From: Epinephelus fuscoguttatus
Lineage: Eukaryota; Chordata; Actinopteri; Perciformes; Serranidae
Reading direction: 5' to 3'
Assembly: GCF_011397635.1 (NCBI RefSeq)
Contig: NC_064763.1
Coordinates: 22,519,437-22,583,436, forward strand
Length of the DNA: 64,000 nt
Part shown: positions 34,790 to 46,868 of the stretch, piece after piece
Numbering within the stretch: position 1 is the stretch's first letter
Layout of the letters: each line of letters starts with the position of its first letter
Notes under the pieces: model-generated
Told to the model about the DNA's origin: nothing
What the model saw: only the letters and a program-made list of their open reading frames with translations
The model's database searches: none
Translations under genes and position numbers: made by a program

Positions 34790-37700
34790 TCCACAGGGGA
34801 ATCCCTGTGCTGGACGTTTACATGATTAATTCAGAGTTTTGCACATTTTTAATTAACTTAATTAAAGGTATCATTTGTTTAATATATGAGCAATCAGGCA
34901 AAGTGTAGCGCTACAACATGTTTTGCTCTGTAGCCTCTTTCACATGTCGTTTCCGGTAAATGACCCGGATCAGCCTTGTAGTCACCGCTAGTGCCGAGGC
35001 AGTGCCGGAATAGATGGAGCAAAGGACAGTCCAGCTGATGGTGGTGATGGAAGCAACCTCCATTAAACCTAAACAGAAGAAGACAGGGCTGGATGTACAT
35101 GGCAGAAAAAGTCTCTTAGGGGGCTTTCCAGGCCCCCATGAAATTAGCTCAGCCTTGCAGCAATTTTTTCCCAGTGGCCACTGGTGGCATTGCAGCAAAA
35201 AAATCTCCTGCGGCCCAGAGAGCATTTCCCCCTTAGGCCACCACTGTAAAAGACAAGTCCGTAAAACTGTTGACGCCTTGAACTGCCAACAAGGTCAATT
35301 ATGAATCTTTCTGTTTTTAATTTTGGGCCATGGTGGTTTTATATTTTTAAAACTTTCCTTACGCCGAGAAAAGCAATTGAAAAATCTGTGATGTGAGCTG
35401 AGCAGGAACTCGCAGAAGAAACACTACTGCGAAGCCGAACACCGTTCATCTGCACACACTGTGATGCCACACAGCTGGTTCAATATCAGCAAAGTTTCCC
35501 TTTATATTCATTGTCTTCTGTGGTGATCAGCAGTGATGTGGTGGTTCACTTTTACACTGTGATCTGTAGTCTATAGTTGGGCTTTAGCTTCTAACTATCT
35601 TTGTCTTTTTTGACCTGTTTTTGCAGCTGAATCATTTTGACGTCGTGGCTATATCCTTAAAATGCATATTGTAGACAAGCTGCAAACTCCAGGACTGAAA
35701 AGTAAAGTCAAACCTAAGTGCCAAAAACTGCAGTTCTTTGAACGGCCACTTGAGGCTGCCTCCAGATACCAGTCAATCCCCGTAGACAACCATGTTAAAT
35801 ATCCAACTTTACAGCAGAAATAAACATGTTTACAGCCTGGTGCAACAAATGGTTTGGTCTCTATAGTTATTTTCCCCTGTTATGACTGTACAGGAGGTGA
35901 ATTTTTATATAACTCACCTGTTGACATTTTATTAGGGCTTTAAGTTATGCATAGTTGAAGGTGTGACAGGTTGTCTGCTGATAGTGTCCTTGGCCCCTCA
36001 TTCCGATCTACGCCTCGCTCCTCCACAGCTCCAACCTCTTGCCCAAATATGGTCACTTCTGGCTCCAAAAAAATCAAGATGCCAACGGCCAAAATGCAGA
36101 ACTCGAGTCCACAAACCTTTGGGCGACGTCACAGTAGCTATGTTCGTCATTTTCTGGGCCTAAGTCCATTTGAAAAGGTGGTCTTCAGTACAGTTCATAT
36201 GTACTCTGGTATGGTACACATCAGGTGTGAACACCAACTGTACCAAAACAAGGAAGTGGAGTGCTATTTAACAGAACTAGGAAGAGTTCTTAACCTGTTA
36301 TGAAACAGTTTCAAGTTAATACTGATGCCTCTATATCAGATGGCAGGAAAGACTTAGATCCGTCCTTGCTGCCGCCTTCGATCTGCAGTCTGAGCTCGGG
36401 TGGCAGTAGGCGGAGAGCTCCATGCTTTACAGCAGTGGCTCCTCCTCTGGCCAGGAGCAGAGCTTTTTCGACAGGGCCCTCACTCCTGGGCTGACCTGAA
36501 TGCTTTGAAACTGTAAGGCTTCGATCATGTCTATTTTGAAGTGACGTGCGTGCTAACAAAGTGTCTGTCATGTTGTTTTAAGCTGCATTGACTTATGTCC
36601 TCATCTCTTATTTACCGGGAAGGTTTGATTAATTGCAGCCCTTCTTCCCCGAATCTTTGGTGCCCGAAAACTGGTATTCAGGACAGCCCGACTCCTCCCT
36701 GCTGAATATGGTCTCTTGGCAGCAGTGTCCATGTGTGGCGCCCTTTTTTGCGCTGTTGCCCCCCAAAAATGTCACAATGATGATGCAAGTGTACCCAGGT
36801 ATGGAGTGCGGTACGTTAACAAGTATGGTAGGAAGCAATCGTAACTAAAATGAAAATTATTTTAGGGAATATTTCACTGATATACCCGGCTTTTTCCGGG
36901 TCTGTTTAGTTGTGTTTTAGTCATGTTTTATCAGATAACATGTTGCCACAATAGAGAGTTATAGCATAAAACCTAGAGTTGCCATTTTTCAAAGATGCTC
37001 ATCATTAATGAGAAAAAAATCTACTGTTAAAGAGCTCATTTCTTCGCTGACAGCGGCCTCATCAGAGCAGTATACAGTGCAACAACAAACTGAGCCGTAA
37101 AATAGTGAAAGCCCAACAATCTGCCATTGCCTCACTCTTCAGCTGTGACATAGATGCAGTATTAACGTGACAAGATCATGCTCATTCTATGCATGTAACT
37201 AAGACATTACTGTATATATAAAACCCATGAAGTAGATCGAAATCACGGCGCTGCTGGAATGCGTCAAAGATTGAAGATCACAATTTTATGATCCATAACA
37301 GGATCTCCATATTTGAGCGTGCACTGCTTCTTTAAATGAAAGCGTAGTTACAGCGTGGTTTATCAGCAGGACCCGCAGTGAGATGAGGCATAGCAACTAT
37401 TAACATGTTAGCATTGGAGCAGAAAATAGGCTATGAAGGAAATGTCCTCTCCTCAGTTGTTACTGTCATTTTCTTTCACTTCCATCTGTCTTATGGTTTC
37501 TATGTCGCTGCGTGTGAGGAGCTTATTTTCTTTCAAATTTCCACTTACCATCTCAGCAAGTCCAAAAAGAAAAGCCACCTCTTTATCCTGAGCTGTGGTG
37601 ATTCAATATAGATAAGAAGCGTCTATAATCATTGGACTGTGGCAGTGTAGTAAACTGTATTTGTGTTTGTTAGAAGCCTTTTTTAAATACCAGAGTGGAT

Positions 37701-38160
37701 ACATATTCCTTTCATCACATCTTTATCACCTGATAGTAAACTCTGTACTTTTTGTCCATCATGAGACCCTGTAGGAATGATGAATTCTGTAGGACTTTTT
37801 TCCAGTAAGTTGATTGGATCCGATTCTCTGAAGTTAACTCTTTAAATTAAAACTTTCTGGTGCTATTTTTATGCCTTCACGTTGGCGACAGCTGTGGTGA
37901 GAGGTGTTATGTCTTCAGGTCATCCATCTGACCCATTCTCATGAATTCAATATCTCAGGAAGAACTTGAGGGAATTTCTTCAATTTTGGCACAAACGTCC
38001 ACCTGGGCTCAGCAATGATCTGATTAGAACCACATTTTTGGCGATTACTCAAGAATTCATACAGTAATTACGGAATTTTTTTTCACAGATGTCTAATAGG
38101 ATGAAACGTTGACGGGATAACTAAAGACTGAATAAAATAATGGACGTAGATCAAAGTTGC
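34790..38160. other. Intergenic DNA downstream of shpk, repeat fragments only
   Basis: An ATTAAA signal at 34861-34866 is the likely shpk polyadenylation signal. The rest holds short repeat-like pieces, such as CAGTACAGTTCATATGTACTCTGG near 36186 and AATTGCAGCCCTTCTTCCCCG near 36633. Open frames of 60-110 codons there run on both strands without conserved motifs. No gene supported. Confidence 0.4.
34861..34866 (+). terminator. shpk: shpk polyadenylation signal ATTAAA
   Basis: First polyadenylation-type hexamer after the shpk stop, about 70 nt downstream, followed by a T-rich stretch. An alternative AATAAA occurs near 35819. Confidence 0.5.
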
Positions 38161-38164
38161 TAGT

Positions 38165-38294
38165 AGGGGTAGTGGTGCAATGGATAATGTGTCTGACTAT
38201 GGATCAGATGATTCTAGGTTTGACTCCTGTCTAGCTTGTATGAATCTTTTGCAATTTTCCCCCACTGTGGGATAAATAAAGGATTACCTTATTA
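38165..38294 (+). mobile_element. tRNA-Arg-derived SINE
   Basis: The first ~73 bases resemble tRNA-Arg (TAGTGGTGCAATGGATAA..., TAGGTTTGACTCCTG) with A and B boxes. The anticodon-loop position is mutated. The tail ends CCCACTGTGGGATAAATAAA, a known fish SINE tail style. Not a functional tRNA gene. Confidence 0.75.
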
Positions 38295-39230
38295 TTAAGC
38301 ATAACTTAAAGCCACAATAAAATGTAAACGGGTGAGTTACATAAAAAATCCCCCCACCCCCCCGGACCGTTACGATGAAGGGGGAGATTAGCTAAAGCTA
38401 CCAGAATGTTTATTTTTGCTGTGAAGTTGGACATTTTAACATGTGTTTTGACTCACTCTTGGAGCCAGCCCCAAGTGGCCTGCTAGAGGAAGTGCAGTTT
38501 TTGGCACTATCGTGCTAGCTTCGTTTTTCAGCCTCGGAGGTTGCTGCTGGATGGTTCCCAACCTTTCTAGTTAACGGACCCCTTTTTATCATTCAGTGAG
38601 GTGACGACCCCTGACTGAGTGGCATATTTAATGGATATTTCAGTCTTGATTTTTTTAAACTGGTGGCATCCTATTAATTAACAAAAAGTTTCTGTTTTGT
38701 TTTTGTTTTTTTTATAATTGCTTAGCAAATTGTTGTCAATGAGCTGCTACTGTTTCTGTTATTGTACAGATTTCTTTCTTAGAGTGTGGGCCTGTGTAGT
38801 TTTCTGCAATGAGCCATTAGTTAACAGCTGATGAGATGTTCCTGTGGTGCAAATAAATCCGTATTAATAATTAATGTTTGTCTCAAATCTTGAAAATGTT
38901 AATGAACGTCACTGAATTTTAATATTTATATTTAATATTCTACTACCTGACTGAGTCACCAGGGCCCAGTTGTTCACGTAATCTGATAGAATCTGATCAA
39001 ATCTTGAAAATTGGTTGTTCAAAAGGAAAGGGATTCTGAAATCAGATAAGATCATGAATTCAAGTCTTGGTTTTCACCTGGATCGAAACCTTCACTATCT
39101 GTTTCGCAGGATCTGGATACCTTTGATCTGAAAAATGAGGATTATTGTGATCCAAGCAGAAGGCTGGATTCGGGGTGCATTTCAGGAGGAAAATGTAATA
39201 AAACTTTTTTCTCTCTCTTTAAACATAAAA

Positions 39231-39510
39231 CTGGTGACTTGGTGATACAGTGGTTAGAGTTGTCACCTCAAGAGGATTCGAACCCCAGGGTGGGGGAGCC
39301 CCTCTGTGCAGAGCCTGCATGCTCTCCCCTTGTCAGCGTGGGTTTTCTCCAGGTACTCCAGCCTCCTAGGTGTGAATATGAGCGTGAATGGTTGTCTGTC
39401 TCTATGTGTCAGCCCTGTGATGGTATGGTGACCTGTCCAGGTTGTACCCCGCCTCTGGCCCAGTGTCAGCTGGGATAGGCTCCAGCTCGCACGACGAAGA
39501 GGATGAGTAA
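39231..39510 (+). mobile_element. SINE, RTE-tail family, with tRNA-like head
   Basis: Head GACTTGGTGATACAGTGGTTAG, B-box-like GATTCGAACCCC, then the shared body (GTGAATGGTTGTCTGTCTC, GTCAGCTGGGATAGGCTCC). The most complete 5' end of the three copies in the window. Confidence 0.8.
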
Positions 39511-42500
39511 GAACTTAAAGAAATTACTTAAAGTTATAATCTCAAATTTCTTTGTTTTGTTCTCTTGGCGACACCTGTGGCGATAAGTGGTAATTGCAGT
39601 GTTTGTTGACAGAATGCCAACATAGTTATTTGTCACCCACACGAAACTTGAAAAGTTTGTATCTAGATCAGGATGCTCCAGTCCAATGTTGATCTTCAAA
39701 ACCGTCACAAAAGGAAGATGAATCGGCTGATCCTGGACGGCAGAACATAGGATTTCCAAATACAAATCAGTCTGATCCAGATTGAAGTTAACAGTGGGGC
39801 CCAGATTTATATTCTGGTGCTTTTGAATGCAAAGCACCATCTTTGCACACAAAGCTCATATTGAAAAGTCCAAACAAACACTGGTAATGAAGCGCCAGGC
39901 TGCACAATATCTGTCGTTATGTTTGAGTTGGTCTTGTGCGTCTGTGGGGGGATATTTTAAATACCCAAACCTTCCTGTGCGAGCAGTCACCGCTTTGCTG
40001 TGAAGGCCTGTGGGCCCTGTTAACTATGAAAAGGGGAAGTTATGTCAAGAAAGGAAATTGTCAGATGATCATATGAACAGCAGATCTGCAGCCCACACTG
40101 GCAGGCAGGCTCTCTGAAACCACACACACTCAGTCACAGGATCACTGCAGCGCTGAACACACACACACACACACACACATATACACGCCCATGCATTGTA
40201 AATGAAACCACGAAAAGGCACATAAGACACAGGAAGCCCATCAGCAACTGTATGGACTAAAAAAAGGAGACTCGCTTTAGAATCGTCACAAACCTGAGGA
40301 AGAAAAGTAGGGTAAGTAACTCATATGTGTTATTTAACAAACATTATTTTATTGTTTAGTGTGCTGCTGTTTTTTTCTTTCTTGATGTGACTCTATATCC
40401 AGCAAAGTGCTCCAGTGGATTACCCTTAAACAAGATAATTTACTTCCTTTGTGGTGTTTCTTGCTGTCATGGCATGAGCACACATAGTCAATACAGCATC
40501 CTTTTAAGCACTCAGGAATCCTGTAATGTACGCAGATATTCCCCAGGGCGTGTCACATTATCTTCCTCTGGCCTTTTGTCTTTTACCCGCTACACTGAAC
40601 GAGCATCTTAAAACGCAGTACAATAGGACTCGAACACTCGCATCACTGCCGGACACTGCGGTTTTGTTTTTTAAGTGAAGGTCAGATTTTTAATTGAGAA
40701 GATAATCTGGAGGAGAGGAGGAAGGAGGAGTTACTTCTGGTGAGTCTAATGATGCGTTTTGTTTACTTGTTTTAAATCATCAGATTCCTTCTGGTCCTGA
40801 AGAGAACTGTCAAACATCTGTAGTATGAATGCTCTGTCACACTGTTGTGATTTGTTATCGTATACTTTCAACATTTGAACATGCAACCATGCAAACGTAT
40901 GACAGATGCGTCGCACTGATTGGTTTTGTGGTTGTTTTATAAGATTTAATGAGGTCATGGGAGTGAAGTGTATGGGAAGAGGGAATCAGTTTTACCACCG
41001 GCACCGACTGTCTCTTAATCTGTCTTAGTCTGTAGCGCAGTGTGTGAGAAAATGCCTCTGCACACACAACTGAACAACAAAGAGGTTTGAAAATACTTCA
41101 TCTATCTTGGTGAAGGCCTCTGCATGGGTGGACAATGGTCTGTAAATCTCCTTTAAAAATAATCCAAGCCAAACTAAGATTCATTTATTTTATTTTACAT
41201 GGCATTTTGGGTTTGAAATGAATGGTCATTTTAGGGCGAGGCACCCCAGGTGAAAACATCATGTTTTCATGCACTGGTCAATGTTAAGGTTTCAGACTGT
41301 TCTGCTTCCATAACATATTTTCTGTCAGACTAGTGGAAAGAAAATGTCTAAAATCCACGTTTATTCCAGTTCAGGTTTCTATTATTGGAATTCAGAGGTT
41401 GAAAGAGTGCTCAGATCTTGCAGTGAAAGTCCGTCATTCAGAAAAATGTATGTTTAAGTATCAAAATTAAATTCAGTCATTGTGCAGAATGGCTTTTTTC
41501 ACAGTATATGTTTTTATCACTGATGAATACACAGAAGAGTATTTTTATATTGTAGTTCAATGTGGAGGCAGTTTCAGATACATATCGATGTTTGGTTATG
41601 GACTTTCCATGTCCAGATATGATGTGCAAGGTACCCTGGGTGCATTGGTTGTTGACGTTCTGTGACGATGTGTCAAGTTCTGCCTTTTACATGCATTGGT
41701 TGATTTCAAAATACGCTTTAGTTTTCACAGGACATTTACCATTTACATACAGTCTCTTTCAAAATAAACGCACTACGCCAGAACAACACTGCGAATTGAT
41801 GTTTTTTTCCTTCAACAATAAACACACATGGTTGGGTTAAGCAACAAAAACACATGGTTAGGTTTCGGGAAAAAAAAACGCCTTAACTTTCCTTCGACAC
41901 ATAGTGACAGACAGCGCTTGGGCAGTGACGTGCCATTAAACTATAACGGCACTGGCCGCGTATCATGCTGACGTTAAAGGACAGCTTTTTCGTTGGTTTC
42001 TGACGCTGCAAGTCACTGCCCAAGCGCCAGATTTCAACGACTTTGGAGTGAGACTGTGCTTGAAAATCCTACGAGTCTTTTATAATCTGAACCGTTTCAG
42101 TTCTTGACTATCATCAGTGCATTGACCCTTTTTATGCACAGATGACATACATCCAGTAAATAAATTGGTTTTAAATACTATTTTGTCAGTGAAAACAAAT
42201 GTTTACATCCATGTTAAGATGAGATGAGACTGAAGAATTGTAAAGAATACACTCAGGTTTTGTTGGGAAACCATCTTTTCTAAAAATAAGACATATACTT
42301 CTTTGTTTTTTCTTTGTTTGTCGCTGCGCTACATATTCCTTTGGTGATGATCTAGAGTCTTACAGTGTCTGGTGAGTCACTAATTCCCCATTTCGTGACT
42401 GAAAAGGGGAACCAGTGAAGATTAGGTCTCCGTTATCCAGAACGTGGTTCCCTTAAGATCAAAATGTCATTTTATAATGATCAGCATTGCAGGAATGTGT

Positions 42501-43796
42501 ATTCACTCACTGATTCTGTTTCTGTTTAACCCATACTGTACTATGATTCAGTCACTTTGCAAAGAAGTGACTACCAGACTTGGTGCTGTGTGTTCGGCTG
42601 TCATGGAATTCTCCCTGTAAATACACCCCTTTGTTAGTCACTGCAGGATGAAGCATCACATGTCCTGTCTGTGCCCTCGAAGGCTGTGAAGTGATCCCCT
42701 GCTGATACAAACACATAGTAACTGATGTTAAAGCACAAACATTAAACACATTGTCCTGCATTGGTGGCTCTCAAGCGTGTTGACCCGATGACACAGTTGT
42801 GAGTTGTGTGCAATTTTCAACTGTTTGAGGCTTGAAGAGATTAGTAGAAAATATTCTGTGTGGCAGAAATGTGTTTTTCTCTTCTCTTGCTAACACTGAT
42901 ACACTCAAAACTCAGCTGACTGTCTGCTCACACACTACCGCACCAGCCTCCCCATTCAGCAAAGAATCTCCTCCTCCGGCCTCTCTGAGCTCCTACTCCA
43001 ACCTGCAACCTCTGATCCACCGACGCCAAACTCCTCGTCCCTCTCACCCGGTCCAAACGCCAGACCCCGGGGTGGCCACGGCCTCCGAAACTCTCCTCTC
43101 TTTTAAAACCCACCCACAGCAACAACCAACAGCCTGACATTGATAAGCCGCTGAGCGTTGGTTTGGTGTGAGTTGCTGAGTGTTGGAGACATCGGCCGTA
43201 GAGATGTCTGCCTTCTCTCCAGTATAATGGAGATATACCACTGTAAACAAACTGTTGCCACTGGAAATCACTGGTTTCGGTTCAGCGCCGGAAGTTGCAC
43301 CCATAATTCACGCCAGGTATCATGGGAGCTAGGACTAATGTGGATAAAGAGTTATTTCCTCTCATGCAGGCGCAGAACGTACGTGCAAGCTGGTCGCTAG
43401 CTGTAGCCTTTGGGGTGTGTTCAGGTGCACTTTTAGGCCAAGACACAAGTGACGTGAGGTGATGCAACACTTGACATTCGAGGCCCTAAGAGGCTAAAGT
43501 GTTCCTTTAATCTTATCCATCAGCCCCTCTACCTTTTAAGTGCCTTTGAGTGCCTTCTACAGTGCTATACAAATGCAATGTGTTATTATCATTGTGTTTC
43601 CATAACTCCTAACTCACAAGTTTGAAACTACTGGTCTACACAAAGTATATTTTCCTACACTTAAGAAGACATGGCTCTTTAATAGTGGAAATCTGTGATA
43701 GGGGATTGGTTGATGGAACTTCCTCTGTACCTCTTGCTGTCAAATTAACTGGATCTGTTGTTTGTTGTCTGAATGATGTGCTGTATCTCTCTGCAG
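39511..43796. other. Upstream region of trpv1
   Basis: Includes (CA)n at about 40157-40179. A purine-rich stretch at 40255-40311 ends at a strong donor (GG|GTAAGTAA, GT at 40312) and may be a non-coding first exon. A fragment of the TTAA-type foldback family lies at about 43163-43240. A 101-codon frame at 42832-43137 is proline-rich but has no supporting homology or splice logic. Otherwise nothing recognisable. Confidence 0.35.
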
Positions 43797-43818
43797 ACGG
43801 CTGGAGCACAAGGTGAAG

Positions 43819-46184
43819 ATGGACAAGTCAGAAATGTTTGGCTTCTCTCTGGAGTCAGACGACAGGACGGAGGAGGAGAAGGCACGGCAGAAAGAGGCAA
43901 AGAAGGGCGGCCTGGTTTCTGCCCTGGGAATGGGTCAGGAGTCGCCCAAGGCTCCCATGGACACTGATTACCAGGAGGAAATGGAGGACCCCAAGCCACA
44001 GATTAGATTCAATCTTAATTTTGACAAGTGAGCCTCACCATGCGATAGAGTGATCTCATTATACCGTGATGCTGCATAGTATCAAGCCCCACAGTGTTGA
44101 TTCATGTGGAGTGTGATGCTGCTCAACCTTTGACCCACATGTTCTGTAAAATGTGTTTTGCTGACAGAGGGATTCGAGGCGTGGGGGAGCCCAGCACGAA
44201 GAGAGACAGCAAGACGTTCAGCATCGACAGATTGTTTGAAGCAGCAGCCAGCGGAGACGCCCGAAACCTGGACGGCCTTCATCAGTACCTGCACCAGAAT
44301 ATGAAGAAGCTGTCTGACTCTCTGTGTGAGTGTGACACCCATCATGCAACAGCTGCACCAAACAGTGAGCATGTAGTCCTGTGTGTTATCTCCCTGAATG
44401 TGTGGTTACATCTGCAGATCAGTCGTATGGTAAAACTGCCCTGATGAAGGCTCTGCTGCACCTCAAGGACGGCAAGAACGAGACAGTGGAACTGCTAATT
44501 GACATTTCAGAGAAGATGGGAGACGTTAAAGAGTTTGTGAATGCAGCATACACCAACACCTACTACAAAGGTAAACTCACTATGGAAGATCATAAGTGTC
44601 ATGTGTAAGGGAAAAATGAGAGGAGGGAGATTTTTTTAATCTTCCTGGCAATAAAGTCTAAATGACGAAAAGTTTAAGTTGAAATGTCTTGAATGAAGTC
44701 GAAATATTGAGACAATAAAGTCAAAATATCGAGAATAATATCAAAATGTGGAGAAAAAGTTGAAATGTGAAGAATAAAGATGAAATATTGAGAAAATATG
44801 GTCAAATTGTTGAGAATACATTTGAAATGTCAAGAAAATAAAGTGAAAATGGTGACATAAAGTTGAAATGTCCAGAATAAAATTGAAATTTTGAGAGGAT
44901 AAAGTTGAAATAGAGAAGAGCTGTAGAGAAGATCAAGTTGAAATTTTAAGAATAAAGTTGAAGAAATCAAGAAAATTAAAATATCAAGAATAAGTTAGAA
45001 ATATTGAGAAAATCAAGTCAAAATGTCAAGAATAAAGTCGAAATGTTGAGAATATAAAGTCAAAATGTCAAGATTAAAATCAAAATGTTCAGAAAATAAA
45101 GTCGAAAAGTTAAGACTTTAGGAAAAAGTCAAATGTTAAAAAAATAAAGTCATAATGTCCAGAAATAAATCAGAAATAGTCAAGATGTCAAGAATAAAGT
45201 GAAAATGTTTAGAATAAAGTCAAAATATGGAAAAAATAAAACTGAAATGTCGAGAATTAAGACAAAATATGTCGAAAATCAAGTCAAGACGTCAAGAATG
45301 AAGTCAAAATGACAAGATTTAAGTCAATGTTGAGAAAATAAAGTCAAAATGTTGAAAGAATTAAGTCTAAATATTGAGAATAAAGTCAAAATATCAACAA
45401 AATGATGTCCAAATATGGAGAAAAAAGTTGACATGTTGCCCATTAAGTTGAAATGTTGAGAAAAAAATCAAACTTCCAGTGCTAGTGCCAGGCGTAAGAA
45501 CAAACAAATCAGCGGCGGAAGATTCTTTTGCATTACGAGATTAAAGTTGAAATGTCAAGAATGAACTTGATATTTCAAGTTTAAAGTCGTGTCAACTGAA
45601 ATAGCTGGTAAATGGGCAGATGCAAGGGTATCCATGGTTACACATGTGTGCAATACAGAGAAGATATGTTTCATCACAAGATACAATTTGATGGAGCGGA
45701 GGAGATGATGACTTTACTCCCACATTCTGACTCTATTCTCAACATGCTGGAATCACTAATAGTGAAAATCAGACTTTACTCTCAACATTTAAACTTTATT
45801 TTTGATGCAAAATAAAAATAATCTTCCTCCTCTCATTGTCCCGTCATGTCTGGCCCCAGTGCTCCTCCGTAATATGAAGCAGATTTGCTGTGAGAATAAA
45901 CTCTTGCAGCATTCTTTGATTCCCTGACTGTGTTGCAGAGATAGGTAGTAACTAGTTACATTTACTCAGTTTCATTTACTTGAGTAACTTTTTGGATAAA
46001 TTGTACTTTTCAGAGTAGTTTTAATGCAAAATACTTTTTACTTTTACTTGAGTTATATTGTTTTAAAGCAACAATACTCTTACTTAAGTACAATATTTGG
46101 CTACTCTACCCACCTCTGAGTACATAATTACACACACATATATAAATATGTATATATATATATTTTTTTTTTTTTTCTTACATA

Positions 46185-46252
<68 letters not shown>

Positions 46253-46791
46253 GTGTGTGTGTGTGTGTGCAGTATATGTAAGGAAAAAAAAAATATATAT
46301 ATAATAATAATACATTTTATTTGAAAGCGCCTTTCAGGACACCCAAGGTCACTGTACAGAAAATATAAAAACCAAGATAAAAATACAAGATAAAAAGACA
46401 ACAAACAATAAAAGGGAGGGGGGACCGTGTGAAGCAGTTTAGAGAGAGTAAGCAAGTCTGAACAGATGAGTTTTGAGTTTAGATTTGAAGATGGGCAGGG
46501 TGGCAGAGTTACGAAGGTCAGGTGGCAGTGAGTTCCAGAGTTGGGGAGCAGAGCGGCTGAAAGCTCTGCTCCCCATAGAGCTAAGGCGGGCAGCGGGTAC
46601 AGTGAGATGGAGGGAGGAGGAAGATCTGAGGGCACGGGATGGGGTGACAACGTGCAGGAGGTCAGAGAGGTAAGGAGGGGCGAGGTTATGGATAGACTTG
46701 TAGGTGTACAGAAGGATATATATTATATATTATATTTATATTATATATTTATATATATATATTATATATAGGATATATATTTTCTTACATA

Positions 46792-46868
<77 letters not shown>

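Noticed and set aside
36629-36848. Overlapping frames of about 70 codons on both strands
   Set aside because: Repeat-like sequence with equal openness on both strands and no conserved motif.
38165-38240. Functional tRNA-Arg gene
   Set aside because: Mutated anticodon and stems, followed by a SINE body and tail.
42832-43137. Proline-rich 101-codon frame upstream of trpv1
   Set aside because: No homology I recognise, also open on the minus strand, and no splice sites linking it in frame to trpv1; most likely chance in GC-rich DNA.
44690-45600. CRISPR-like or coding tandem array
   Set aside because: Irregular period, no unique spacers, stops in all frames.
46084-46650. 188-codon minus-strand frame, longest non-exonic frame in the window
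   Set aside because: It runs through the CA/TA hairpin and a dispersed repeat; the product is low-complexity (poly-valine/cysteine) with no domain.
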